Below are positions 15,282-22,404 of a stretch of DNA of 33,526 nt, piece after piece; position 1 is the first letter of the stretch; every line of letters starts with the position of its first letter. Location: contig DXCU01000085.1 of the NCBI GenBank assembly GCA_019115845.1, forward strand, positions 1 to 33,526, written 5' to 3'. Position numbers and translations under genes: made by a program. The notes under the pieces were generated by a model. The model was not told where the DNA came from and ran no database searches. It saw nothing but the letters and a program-made list of their open reading frames with translations. This DNA is from Candidatus Rubneribacter avistercoris. GTDB taxonomy: Bacteria; Actinomycetota; Coriobacteriia; Coriobacteriales; Eggerthellaceae.

Positions 15282-16766
15282 ATGGAGCTGAGCGAGCTGT
15301 CGAAGTACCGGGAGAGCAACCGCCTCGAGGCGAAGGACGCGAGGGGCGGCGTTCCGAAAAGCGTCTGGGAGTCGATCTCGGCGTTCGCGAACACGGGCGG
15401 CGGAGTCATCCTGCTCGGCGTAGCGGAGAGCGAGGACAGGTCACTCAAGGTCGTCGGCTTGCCCGACGCGTCGCGCACACTCGAGGACTTCTGGAACACC
15501 GCGCACAACCCCGGCAAGCTCAGCCCCTGCGTGCTCTCGGACGACGACGCGCGCGTCGAGGAGGCCGACGGCAAGGAGATCGTCGTCATCGAGGTTCCCC
15601 GCGCCCGCCGCCAGCTCCGCCCCGTGCACATCAACGGCAACCCCAAGACGGGCACGTACCGACGCGATCATTCAGGAGACTACCTGTGCGGCGCCGACGA
15701 GGTGGCCGCCATGTACCGCGACGCCGCAGACGAACCCCTTGACGCCGCCGTGCTCGACGACGTGGGCATGGACGCGCTCTGCGGCGAGACGGTGCGCACG
15801 TACCGCAGGAGCTACGACCTCCACCACGGACGAAACGCGTGGTCGAAGCTCGACGACGAGGGCTTCCTCTGCCGCATCGGAGCCGCCGGGAGAGGCTGCG
15901 ACGGCGAGATCCACCCGACAAAGGCCGGGCTGCTCGTGTTCGGCGAGGAGTGGCGCATTCAGCCCGAGTTCCCACACTACTTCCTCGACTACCGGCAGGA
16001 GACGAGTCCCGAAGCGCGCTGGCAAGACCGCGTCACGTCGCAGACTGCCGGGGAGTGGTCGGGCAACGTGTTCGACTTCTTCCAGCGCGCCTACGAGAAG
16101 ATGAGGCAGGCACTCAGGGTGCCGTTCAGGCTCGACGGGAACGGCAGGCGCGTCGACGAGACACCCGCGCACGACGCGCTCCGGGAGGCCATAGCAAACT
16201 GCCTCGTGAACGCCGACTACGACGGCAGGCGGGGCGTGGTGCTGTTGTGGAGGGAGGACGGGTTCCGCCTGTCGAACCCCGGCGGGTTCCGCGTCCCCAT
16301 CGAGGATGCCTACATCGGCGGGAACTCCGATCCGCGCAACGGCACCATGATGAAGATGTTCAACCTGGTCAACATCGGCGAGCGCGCCGGCAGCGGCGTT
16401 CCCAACATGGTGGAGGACTGGATGCTCGCAGGCTACAGACGACCGGTGCTGAGCGAGGAATCCAACCCCGAGCGCTCGATGATCTTCCTGCCGTTGGACG
16501 TCAAGGAAGAAGAGTCCATTTCGCACGGAAAAAGCCCGGGGATTCCCCTCTCGACGTATTTCTCTCTTTCGACAAACGAGAAGAAGGCGCTTCTCCTCGC
16601 CTCCGATTGCGAGCGCGTTACCTCGGCGTCGTTGGCGGACGCTCTGGGCGTATCCAGGATGACCGCCTCCCGGATCCTGAGGAAGCTTGCCAACAAGCAG
16701 ATTCTCGCATGGAGGGGTAGCAGCAAAACCGATCCGAACCAGTATTACGAAATCCCGCAGCAGTAA
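15282..16766 (+). CDS. AlbA_2 (Schlafen-type) domain / ATPase-fold transcriptional regulator
   Basis: 494 residues from an ATG eight bases after AAAGGAG. The N-terminal AlbA_2 domain (about 5-130) shows ESNRLEAKDARGGVPKSVWE, ISAFANTGGGVILLGVAE, IVVIEVPRA and GTYRRDHSGDYLC. A GHKL-type ATPase-like domain follows (about 290-410), with ALREAIANCLVNADYDGRRG and FRLSNPGGFRVP, then RNGTMMKMFNLVNIGERAGS. The C-terminus (about 430-494) is a winged helix (TSASLADALGVSRMTASRIL). Such proteins act as putative DNA- or RNA-binding regulators, often in accessory regions and sometimes near defence genes. A decayed relative is present at about 30327-30603. The gene stands alone among mobile DNA; its target is unknown. 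Confidence 0.88.
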   Translation: MELSELSKYRESNRLEAKDARGGVPKSVWESISAFANTGGGVILLGVAESEDRSLKVVGLPDASRTLEDFWNTAHNPGKLSPCVLSDDDARVEEADGKEIVVIEVPRARRQLRPVHINGNPKTGTYRRDHSGDYLCGADEVAAMYRDAADEPLDAAVLDDVGMDALCGETVRTYRRSYDLHHGRNAWSKLDDEGFLCRIGAAGRGCDGEIHPTKAGLLVFGEEWRIQPEFPHYFLDYRQETSPEARWQDRVTSQTAGEWSGNVFDFFQRAYEKMRQALRVPFRLDGNGRRVDETPAHDALREAIANCLVNADYDGRRGVVLLWREDGFRLSNPGGFRVPIEDAYIGGNSDPRNGTMMKMFNLVNIGERAGSGVPNMVEDWMLAGYRRPVLSEESNPERSMIFLPLDVKEEESISHGKSPGIPLSTYFSLSTNEKKALLLASDCERVTSASLADALGVSRMTASRILRKLANKQILAWRGSSKTDPNQYYEIPQQ

Positions 16767-17101
16767 GAGCGGATGTTAAAGCTGTTAAAGCCTTTGATTG
16801 GTAAAACACCTGTTCATCGACGTGTTGTGGCGATGGGGCGCAGCCAACGTGTCGAAGCTGTTAAAGCGTGTGGCAGCCTTTCGACAGCGCGGGAAGACGA
16901 GAGTCCACAATCACTTGTCGAGAGCCAAAGTCGGTCGGAAGGCAGACTGGATGGGCCAATCGCTTAGTCTATCTAGTCTGGAAATGAGTCTATAAAGAGC
17001 GTTTCACGCTCCTGTCCCGAGGATCCTCTTGCATGGCCTAATACCTGCCCAGGCTCCATCCAGTTCCGCCGCGCAGCTCTCGAGCGCTCATCTCACGGCG
17101 G
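16767..17101. other. Interval without a recognisable gene
   Basis: A 65-codon plus-strand frame (16798-16995, MVKHLFIDVLWRWGAANVSK…) lacks a ribosome site and any family resemblance. The words GCTGTTAAAGC occur twice near 16780 and 16858. Base composition is lower in GC than the neighbouring genes. It looks like remnant DNA. Confidence 0.3.
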
Positions 17102-17364
17102 CTATCTCCGACGGGACCACGCGCCCCCGTCCGCCCTCTCCTCGAGCATTGTGAGGATCGACGCCGTGCCTTCGATCCTCTCGGCCGAGCACACGAATTG
17201 CTTCAAAGAGCTGGGCCGGGAGATCCTGCTTGTCATCGTCCATGCAAAAATAGGCATGCGTGTTCGAGCAAATCGCTTTAGTGTCCGACATTTGCTCGCC
17301 TTTTGCATCCACCATGCTGGCAACGTGGTTTTCCACCGCCTCAAGCGAGGTGGTTTTTGTCCTG
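17102..17364 (-). pseudogene. Frameshifted relative of the small-protein family
   Basis: The minus strand encodes TKTTSLEAVENHVASMVDAK, then SNTHAYFCMDDDKQDLPAQL followed by FEAI in one frame. Near 17205 the homology switches to another frame with CSAERIEGTASILTMLEERA, which resembles the SAERLDGAARLVAMLEDKAD segment of the two duplicated small genes. A single frameshift therefore splits a once continuous gene. It has no in-frame ATG at its 5' end, which coincides with the start of duplicated block copy 2, so it is truncated there as well. Confidence 0.5.
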
Positions 17365-17457
17365 ATGGATCACCAAAAACGTCTTCGCATCTTATCTGCG
17401 GTTCCTGGCCAAGCTCATTGACAAATCGCTATGAGGCTGCCAAATGATCTCACCTGT

Positions 17458-17475
17458 CAAAATCTTCGGATTTTG
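17458..17475. terminator. TTCG-capped hairpin between convergent frames (copy 2)
   Basis: CAAAATC-TTCG-GATTTTG, the counterpart of 13352-13369. The sixth pair is T-A here and C-G there; every other stem base is the same. Confidence 0.5.
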
Positions 17476-17512
17476 CAAGGGCCGGTCCTGCTGGGACTGG
17501 TCCTAGTTTTAT

Positions 17513-17725
17513 CTAGACCTCCTTCCAGGCATCGTCGAACTCGCCGGCGCACGTCTCTGCCACGGCGCGCACGGCGGCGAGCCCTCCGGGCGCAATCCGC
17601 TCGTTGTCGGTCTTGTCTTCAAGCATGGCGACGAACCTCGCCGCGCCATCCAACCTCTCTGCCGACCGGGCCACGGCGTTGGCCATCTCCTTGGCTGCTC
17701 TCTGTTGAACCAGGATTGGCATAGG
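17513..17725 (-). CDS. Small conserved protein of unknown function (copy 2)
   Basis: About 70 residues (MPILVQQRAAKEMANAVARS…AGEFDDAWKEV), differing from the copy at 13380-13592 by roughly ten residues. Frame is preserved without stops despite ~7% nucleotide divergence, which weakly suggests coding constraint. As with copy 1, its true N-terminus is uncertain because the family seems to have a longer N-terminal region. Confidence 0.45.
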   Translation of the reverse strand, partial: PMPILVQQRAAKEMANAVARSAERLDGAARFVAMLEDKTDNERIAPGGLAAVRAVAETCAGEFDDAWKEV

Positions 17726-17911
17726 CCAGGTCGGCTCGCCGAGCAAAGCCCCGCCGGCGGATCCACGTCAATCCTGGCCTAACGGAGAGTGCCCGAAAGG
17801 CATGTCAGAAGAATGGCCTGGAAGTGTCTTTCGGCGACGATGGCCCACTGCTGGAAGAGCTCACCGAAGAAAATTTGCCACCACTTAAGTCTTCCGAAAA
17901 ACTATTAGGTC

Positions 17912-17954
17912 AAGCGACAGCGAGAGCGGTTCCGAACCGCTCTCGCTGTCGCTT
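17912..17954. repeat. 20-bp perfect-stem hairpin
   Basis: Bases 17912-17931 and 17935-17954 are perfect reverse complements (AAGCGACAGCGAGAGCGGTT) separated by CCG. There is no following T-run on either strand, so it is not a standard terminator. It lies in the gene-free gap 17760-18106. Confidence 0.7.
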
Positions 17955-18040
17955 AGGACGCACCACGCCTTCTGCGGCCCGATCTCTCTGCCCTATCACC
18001 GACGGGCTGGCCGCCTCCTCCCCGCAACCAACTCGCTTTT

Positions 18041-18077
18041 GCGATGCGACAACCAACCAGGTTGATTGTCGCATCGC
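18041..18077. repeat. 37-bp hairpin beside the flavin-reductase 3' end
   Basis: GCGATGCGACAA (18041-18052) pairs with TTGTCGCATCGC (18066-18077), and an inner CAACC-A-GGTTG extends the stem. It is 30 bp past the minus-strand stop at 18107. It lacks a U-tract in that direction but may still act as a transcript end. Confidence 0.6.
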
Positions 18078-18106
18078 ACCGAGAGCGCCTGGGCCTGATC
18101 GCCTCC

Positions 18107-19774
18107 CTACTTTCCCATCGCGCGCCATGCGGCGATTCTGCCTGACATAAGAGCACGGCCTACGCTGATGCCGGGGATATTCATAGGGTATTGGATACCT
18201 CCAAACATTCCTCCGGAATCGTTTCCGGTCGCAAACAGGCCCTCGATGGGTACACGGTTCTCGTTGAGAACGCGATAGTCCTCGTCCACCAAAAGGCCAT
18301 TCATCGTCGCCAAGACGGAAGGACGTCGCTTCAAAGCGTAAAATGGCGCCTTCACGATGGGCTTCAATCGGCTCTTCTGCTTGCCAAAATCCTCGTCATA
18401 ACCTGCTTCGGCAAGTTCGTTGTACCGATTTACCGTCGCGCTTAGGGCATCGGCGGGTACGCCCATGGATTCGGCCAGTTCCTCGACGGTGTTTCCAACG
18501 CACAAATCACCGGCTTCAAGAGCCTGCGGTATAAAATCCTTCCACACACCGAACTGAGTGCCCTGCCCCATGAAGTCAATATCCGTAGCATAATTGTCGT
18601 CAAACACTTGGAAATGGATGGCCTCGGGCTGCTGAATATCTTGCATGGATATGAGGGCATAGCCCATATCCTCATTGCAGAAACGTTCCCCTTCCACATT
18701 CACACGCAGCCACGGAACCACCGCGCCCAGGTAGTTGGGGACGCCGATGCCGGGATCATAGTGCACGGCACCGCAGTGCGGTCCTGGCTGAATGGCACCG
18801 CCAGCCCACAATCCCATCAAGATGCCGTCACCTGTGTCGTACTTTTCTGCCTGCGCCGCAGGAATCACATCCAGATGCTCGCAATACTCATGACGCATCT
18901 GAGGGTTGTTCGCGTAGCCTCCGGTGCACAGGATTACGCCACGCTCTGCGTTCACCCGAACGTATTCTCCCGTCTCTCGTTGGCCTATGGCGCCCGTGAC
19001 GGCTCCGTTTTCGCTTGTTACCAGTTGGACAGCGGGCGTTTTGTCCAAAACATTTATGTCAGCGCCGTCTGCAAGGGCATCTTCGAGAAGCGCGGTGTTT
19101 ACCATCTGGGTGGGTTGGTTTCCACTCATAGAGGCGCCCATGGGCACATGGGCCGTAAGGTAGTACTCGTTGAACTTGTTGTCATCATCGGCTTGGGCGG
19201 CGTTGGGTCCAAACAGTGCGACCTCGCCAAGCACGGGACCCACATCTTCGTGGGCGTTTGCTTTCGGAATCCACCAGTTCGCAATCTCTTCGCCATAGCG
19301 CACCCAGTTACGCCAAAGCTTGGTGTCGCCGCGGTTGCAATTAAGACCGCGCTGCACGTCGTTGACTATCTGCCATGCGTCGAAGTTGTGGCCGTCCGCA
19401 TCCAGCACAGTCGACTTTGGCCACGAAGATGCAGTTCCGTTACAATACACCCCCTCGCCTTTCTGCAGCACAACAACTCTCGCCCCCTCCTCAGCAGCTG
19501 TAAGAGCGGCAAACGTGCCGGCATTGCCCAACCCCACCACTACCACATCCGCGTCAATAATCTCGGAAATTTGGTCTGCCGGGATGGGGTCAGGAGCAGC
19601 CTTGTAATCATCTCCAGATACTGCAAGATTGCTGTTTCCGGTAGCCGACGCATCCATTGACTCTGACTTTGAAGTGGCGGTATCAGCAGGAGAGCAGCCA
19701 GCCACGAACGCTGCAGCAGCTCCTGCGCCTAACAGCCCAGCGCTCTTCATGAAATCTCGACGTGAAACATTCAT
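18107..19774 (-). CDS. Tat-exported FAD-dependent fumarate-reductase-like oxidoreductase (lipoprotein)
   Basis: 555 residues. The N-terminus has a twin-arginine motif (SRRDFMKSAG), a hydrophobic stretch and a lipobox ending VAGC, so it is probably Tat-exported and lipid-anchored outside. FAD binding is shown by VVVVGLGNAGTFAALTAA with a distal E/Q region (VVVLQKG), the GVILCTGGYANNPQM motif, and the C-terminal GLFATGNDSGGMFGG with the NIPGISVGRALMSGR closing segment. This is the flavocytochrome-c/fumarate-reductase/urocanate-reductase flavoprotein family; no heme motifs are in this chain, so electrons must come from a partner. Eggerthellaceae carry many such enzymes reducing specific organic acceptors; this one's substrate is not evident. 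The start has AGGGG upstream. The membrane-LuxR gene upstream is the likely regulator. Confidence 0.9.
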   Translation of the reverse strand: MNVSRRDFMKSAGLLGAGAAAAFVAGCSPADTATSKSESMDASATGNSNLAVSGDDYKAAPDPIPADQISEIIDADVVVVGLGNAGTFAALTAAEEGARVVVLQKGEGVYCNGTASSWPKSTVLDADGHNFDAWQIVNDVQRGLNCNRGDTKLWRNWVRYGEEIANWWIPKANAHEDVGPVLGEVALFGPNAAQADDDNKFNEYYLTAHVPMGASMSGNQPTQMVNTALLEDALADGADINVLDKTPAVQLVTSENGAVTGAIGQRETGEYVRVNAERGVILCTGGYANNPQMRHEYCEHLDVIPAAQAEKYDTGDGILMGLWAGGAIQPGPHCGAVHYDPGIGVPNYLGAVVPWLRVNVEGERFCNEDMGYALISMQDIQQPEAIHFQVFDDNYATDIDFMGQGTQFGVWKDFIPQALEAGDLCVGNTVEELAESMGVPADALSATVNRYNELAEAGYDEDFGKQKSRLKPIVKAPFYALKRRPSVLATMNGLLVDEDYRVLNENRVPIEGLFATGNDSGGMFGGIQYPMNIPGISVGRALMSGRIAAWRAMGK

Positions 19775-19865
19775 CTTATTCCCCTTTCCTGAACATCGAG
19801 CGCCCCTTCGGCGCCGACAAAAGGAATAGTGGGGAAAGGATCGGGCAAATTCATCAACCGAAACT

Positions 19866-19900
19866 TTGTATTATGCGAAGCAAATGCCAACATAATACAA
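19866..19900. promoter_or_regulatory. Inverted-repeat operator candidate upstream of the flavin reductase
   Basis: TTGTATTATG (19866-19875) and CATAATACAA (19891-19900) are a perfect 10-bp inverted repeat with a 15-bp spacer, about 92 bp before the reductase start. It is in the gap between the LuxR gene and the reductase gene and is much more AT-rich than its surroundings. It is the best candidate binding site for the LuxR-type regulator. Confidence 0.6.
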
Positions 19901-19935
19901 TTCGGATGAGGAAGGATCAGGGCAAGGGGTAGCGT

Positions 19936-21525
19936 TCAGTTTCGTTTTTCGAAAACCGATCCGCTGTCGGACGGCGCGCAATACTCCAGTGGAGCGGAGA
20001 ACTGCTCGACAAGGTCAAGGAACTCTTGCCGACTATGCACTCCGAGTTTTTGGTAAATATGCGCCACGTGTGTCCGGGCCGTCCCCTCGGCGATACTGAG
20101 TTTTTCTTGTATGTAAGGAAGGCTGCGACCTTGTGAGAGAAGTAGAGCGATCTCGCGCTCTCGCGGAGTAAGGTCGTATTTGGCCCCTAAGTGCTCTGCA
20201 AGCGCATCGATGTTGTGCTTGTGAGATACGTTGTGCATCATGGAGGGATCCAGAGGAGCCGCAGAAGGCCTTTCTGCGAAGAGCGTTTTCTGCAGGGCCG
20301 CCTCAGCTGGAATGAGCAGGAAGAGGACGACGAGCACCAACGTCAAAACAATGACAAGCACCATATCGGTAGACAGCCCTTCGCTCAGCACGGGGAGCGC
20401 GACGCTGCAGAGCAAGCACCCGACAACGCTCATTCCCTCCAAAAGGGCGTAGAAAAGATTGAACGGCCTATAGACCGGTATGCGTTCATGCTGGGCATAG
20501 ACGGCGGAATAAGACACGATAAGGATCTCGAGCACCACCATACTGCCGTTTACAACGAAAATCGTTGCGAAATAGGGTATTTCGCGAAATAGGCAAGGGA
20601 CCACGAGCGCCACACATGTTGCCCCGAGCATAAGTCGGCTAAATGAATTGCTTGCGATGTTGCGACCGCGAGCAGCCGAGACTGCGGCAAAAAGCAGGAA
20701 CATGCCCGAGAACGCAGCCATGCCGGCATTTTGCCAATCCATACGTGCAGTTTCGGCTCCGATGGCATCGGCAAATAAAGTGGCGAAGCCCTTGGACAGC
20801 GGAACGAGAGTTCCCACAAATCCGAACGCCGATACGCCAATTACGAGGGAGATCATATAGCGTTTTCCGAAACCGCGTTCAATCTCCGCCTCGCAAGCGA
20901 GCTCCTCCCCGGAGAAGGCTTCCATGCGCTTTCCGGAAGACATTCCATCAGCCCACAGCACAAGAAGACCTGCTATGCAGGGCAGCGATGCGACGGTCGC
21001 GATGCGCGTTGTTGGGGGAAAGAAAGAGCAGCCGAAGTAGACAAAAGCAGCCACAAGAAAACCGAGCGCCACCAAAGCAGGAAAGCAGGAAGATTTTTTC
21101 CTAGGAAACCCCTCGATCCACTTGGAAGTAAACAGCACAGATCCGCCACCGCACGCAGCAGCAGAGAGAAGGGTCATCGGAACGTGCAAAGCGCCCTCGT
21201 CGCCCAATGAGGTTAAACACAGTGATCCGCCCATGAGCAAAGCGCAAGCGAGTGTAACGCATTTGCCGGTATTGAAAAATCGAGCAGTTCGTTTTCCTGT
21301 AAAAACGCAAGCCAATCCCAATCGCAATAGCGAGGAGAAAGCCAATAGCCAAAAGGAAGGGGCACCGAATTGCCCGATGCCAAAATTGGGACTATCCGAA
21401 AGCAGGGGAAGCCCCATTGCAAAGCCTCCCCATGCCCAATATACGCCATAGGCGAAAGAATATATGAGGGAAGCCCATCTTTCAGAAAGATTGTTTGCCG
21501 GCATGCTCATACGGAAAGTATACAT
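19936..21525 (-). CDS. LuxR-family regulator with polytopic membrane N-terminus
   Basis: 529 residues. About twelve hydrophobic spans occupy residues ~15-410, grouped like a transporter fold. The C-terminal LuxR-type HTH (about 445-510) reads YDLTPREREIALLLSQGRSL, then IQEKLSIAEGTARTHVAHIY and QKLGVHSRQEFLDLV. The layout suggests a one-component membrane sensor whose DNA-binding domain acts from the membrane. Such genes sit beside FAD-reductase genes in Eggerthellaceae and probably sense the substrate. No clear ribosome site precedes the start; in-frame ATGs at residues 6 and 8 are alternatives. The reductase is 161 bp downstream on the same strand. Confidence 0.88.
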   Translation of the reverse strand: MYTFRMSMPANNLSERWASLIYSFAYGVYWAWGGFAMGLPLLSDSPNFGIGQFGAPSFWLLAFSSLLRLGLACVFTGKRTARFFNTGKCVTLACALLMGGSLCLTSLGDEGALHVPMTLLSAAACGGGSVLFTSKWIEGFPRKKSSCFPALVALGFLVAAFVYFGCSFFPPTTRIATVASLPCIAGLLVLWADGMSSGKRMEAFSGEELACEAEIERGFGKRYMISLVIGVSAFGFVGTLVPLSKGFATLFADAIGAETARMDWQNAGMAAFSGMFLLFAAVSAARGRNIASNSFSRLMLGATCVALVVPCLFREIPYFATIFVVNGSMVVLEILIVSYSAVYAQHERIPVYRPFNLFYALLEGMSVVGCLLCSVALPVLSEGLSTDMVLVIVLTLVLVVLFLLIPAEAALQKTLFAERPSAAPLDPSMMHNVSHKHNIDALAEHLGAKYDLTPREREIALLLSQGRSLPYIQEKLSIAEGTARTHVAHIYQKLGVHSRQEFLDLVEQFSAPLEYCAPSDSGSVFEKRN

Positions 21526-21551
21526 AAAGAAAGAGCGGTTGGAGGAGGGGA

Positions 21552-21582
21552 GGAGGTGCGTTGGGCCGGTAGACGCACCTCC
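21552..21582. promoter_or_regulatory. Inverted repeat upstream of the LuxR gene
   Basis: GGAGGTGCGT (21552-21561) and ACGCACCTCC (21573-21582) form a perfect 10-bp inverted repeat with an 11-bp spacer, 27 bp before the LuxR start. Either an operator or an untranslated-leader hairpin. The rest of the 21526-21706 gap shows no gene. Confidence 0.4.
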
Positions 21583-21706
21583 CGAGTTTGAGCAAACGCT
21601 TAGAAGCTTTTCGCACCTATCGCAACGAAGGCGAGCTTAACGCAACGGCATGCGCCGGCACCTCGATCCGTTCTGGGCGGCGAGATCGCAGGCCGTACCA
21701 CACGTG

Positions 21707-22315
21707 CTACTCGTGACAGGTGTAGCACTCGTACACTCCGGAATGGTGGCATGTCGTGCAGTACTCCGAAGCGCTTTGCTCGGCGTCCTTGCCACTGTGC
21801 ATATCATGGCACGACGAGCAGGTCACACCCTCGTGCTCGCTGTTCGCAGGAAGCTGATGCGGGTTGACCACCTTTCCTGCGGCATCCGTCAACGCATCGC
21901 TTGCGGATGTTTGCTGGGAGAGCGCTTCCCACGATTCATGACACGCCAGACACGCCTCTTCGCTTACCTGGGTTTGCCTCAAGCCTCGCACTTGAGCCGC
22001 CTTGTCGGCAGTCGCATCGGCATGCGCTTCAGCGAGAATCGATTCGTCTTCATGGCAATCGGTGCACGCCAAGGCGCCATGGGCGCCTACGGACCCAGAC
22101 GCTTCGGCCATAGACAGGTCCTCCTTGGCGTGACATGTCCCACAGTCGGATTCAACAGACCAATCGATCGAAACGCCCGCAGTCCCAGCCCCGTCGCCAA
22201 GCGCCGTGTCAGAAGCGGGATTCGAGGCATTGGGCGCACAGCCCGACACCGCGCACGCCGCGACCACGGCTACAGCCGCGGCGAATACGCTTGCTTTCTC
22301 GCAAATCTTGTTCAT
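21707..22315 (-). CDS. Exported multiheme (six CxxCH) cytochrome c lipoprotein
   Basis: 202 residues from the ATG at 22315, ten bases after GGAGGAAA. A signal sequence with lipobox AVSGC indicates export and lipid anchoring. Six heme-attachment motifs follow: CGTCH, CTDCH, CLACH, CSSCH, CTTCH and CYTCH, with extra His residues available as distal ligands. The heme spacing is of the cytochrome c3/NrfH-like class used to relay electrons from the quinone pool. It lies 89 bp downstream of a Tat flavin reductase that lacks hemes, so the two very probably form a split flavocytochrome: this chain delivers electrons, the flavoprotein reduces the acceptor. Confidence 0.92.
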   Translation of the reverse strand: MNKICEKASVFAAAVAVVAACAVSGCAPNASNPASDTALGDGAGTAGVSIDWSVESDCGTCHAKEDLSMAEASGSVGAHGALACTDCHEDESILAEAHADATADKAAQVRGLRQTQVSEEACLACHESWEALSQQTSASDALTDAAGKVVNPHQLPANSEHEGVTCSSCHDMHSGKDAEQSASEYCTTCHHSGVYECYTCHE

Positions 22316-22404
22316 AGCCAATTCTTTCCTCCGCAAACGCAAAAGCGAACACGGTCGGCCGAACCGCAACCGCAGGACGACCGACCCGAACATGCAAGTT
22401 CGCC

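Larger units (their letters stand above)
17372..17759. repeat. Duplicated block, copy 2
   Basis: Partner of 13265-13626, same orientation. It carries an extra ~27 bp (about 17483-17509, with two GGTCCT words) between the hairpin and the minus-strand small gene. Confidence 0.75.

Noticed and set aside
15282..16766. The AlbA_2 gene as part of a defence island
   Set aside because: No restriction, Abi, CBASS or similar genes flank it here; surrounding DNA is IS and repeat remnants, so no defence role is claimed.
16798..16995. 65-codon plus-strand frame
   Set aside because: No ribosome site, no recognisable motif, and it ends in simple Ser/Leu-rich sequence.
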